Source: Flavobacterium psychrophilum | GTDB taxonomy: Bacteria > Bacteroidota > Bacteroidia > Flavobacteriales > Flavobacteriaceae | NCBI GenBank assembly: GCA_945866505.1 | Contig: CAMBHH010000178.1 | Span: forward strand, 1-7,071 | Direction: 5' to 3' | DNA length: 7,071 bases | Shown: positions 6,886 to 7,071 of the stretch, piece after piece | Layout of the letters: every line of letters begins with the position of its first letter | Numbering within the stretch: the stretch's first letter is position 1 | Translations under genes and position numbers: made by a program | The notes under the pieces: model-generated | What the model was told of the DNA's origin: nothing | The model's database searches: none | Seen by the model: the letters and a program-made list of their open reading frames with translations, nothing else

Positions 6886-6920
6886 AAATCTCAAATCTAA
6901 ATTTTTAAATCCTAAATCAA
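6886..6920. repeat. Five degenerate 7-base tandem units
   Basis: Read in exact steps of seven: AAATCTC, AAATCTA, AATTTTT, AAATCCT, AAATCAA. Four of the five units begin AAATC, with consensus AAATCTA. The array fills most of the gap between the small hypothetical gene and the YciO-like gene and ends 2 bases before the latter's ATG. I recall similar AAATCTA-like arrays between genes in Flavobacterium, but cannot confirm that here. It could bear on the promoter or leader of the downstream gene. Confidence 0.45.
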
Positions 6921-6922
6921 CT

Positions 6923-7071
6923 ATGGCACAATTCATAAAAATATACGAAGATAAACCTAACGAAGCGGCAATTGCCCGAGTGGTAAAGGTTTTGAAGGAA
7001 GGCGGTTTGGTGATTTATCCAACAGATACGGTTTATGGTTTGGGTTGCGATATTACCAATTCCAGAGCTTT
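6923..7071 (+). CDS. YciO/Sua5/YrdC-family protein (threonylcarbamoyl-AMP synthase type), 5' part
   Basis: Only the first 49 codons are in the window; the gene runs off the right edge. The core motif is P-T-D-T-V-Y-G-L-G-C-D at about residues 33-43, following K-x-L-K-E-G-G-L-V-I-Y, the N-terminal signature of the YrdC/Sua5 fold. TsaC/Sua5 members make threonylcarbamoyl-AMP from threonine, bicarbonate and ATP for the t6A37 modification of ANN-decoding tRNAs. The M-A-Q-F-I-x-I start resembles E. coli YciO as I remember it, so this is probably the YciO-like branch of about 206 residues, whose exact role is less settled than that of TsaC. Start is the ATG at 6923; the leader is A/T-rich with no Shine-Dalgarno site. 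It lies 55 bases after the small hypothetical gene and on the same strand as the helicase, so co-transcription is possible but no evidence fixes it. Confidence 0.88.
   Translation, partial: MAQFIKIYEDKPNEAAIARVVKVLKEGGLVIYPTDTVYGLGCDITNSRA

Noticed and set aside
1..7071. CRISPR array, insertion sequence, tRNA or rRNA, toxin-antitoxin or defence genes
   Set aside because: I looked for spaced direct repeats, transposase motifs, terminal inverted repeats and cloverleaf-like segments and saw none.

Overview
The window reads as an AT-rich chromosomal segment of a Bacteroidota bacterium, most likely a Flavobacterium-type genome. Three things suggest this. Shine-Dalgarno sites are absent before every start. 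There is a TAnnTTTG-type -7 element in front of the helicase gene. The protein sequences have the character of the Flavobacteriaceae versions of these families, which is a judgement from memory and not a database result.

Layout. (1) 17-946, plus strand: a two-domain Ppx/GppA exopolyphosphatase. (2) 961-2016, minus strand: a proline-iminopeptidase-type alpha/beta hydrolase with a lipoprotein signal, converging on ppx. A perfect AT-only inverted repeat (942-965) covers both stop codons. (3) 2036-3808, minus strand: a long-chain acyl-CoA synthetase, 19 bases upstream of the hydrolase on the same strand, so the two probably form an operon. (4) 3809-4148: a 340-base AT-rich divergent intergenic region with a -7 element and a short palindrome. 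(5) 4149-6482, plus strand: a complete UvrD/PcrA superfamily 1 helicase. (6) 6497-6867, plus strand: a small AT-rich locus split between two frames. A 27-residue hydrophobic ORF ends in an ATGA overlap with a 96-residue ORF. A TTTTTTA heptamer lies in the correct phase for a -1 shift that would join them into one 123-residue membrane-anchored protein. (7) 6886-6920: five tandem 7-base units. (8) From 6923 to the window edge: the start of a YciO/Sua5/YrdC-family protein.

How the genes relate. Most of the window is housekeeping: polyphosphate turnover, fatty-acid activation, DNA repair and probably tRNA modification. No defence system, mobile element, CRISPR array or RNA gene is visible. The one place that ordinary annotation does not explain is the split small gene between the helicase and the YciO-like gene. 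It may be a frameshifted pseudogene, an assembly error in a T6 run, a translationally coupled pair, or a programmed -1 frameshift. The sequence alone cannot decide among these.
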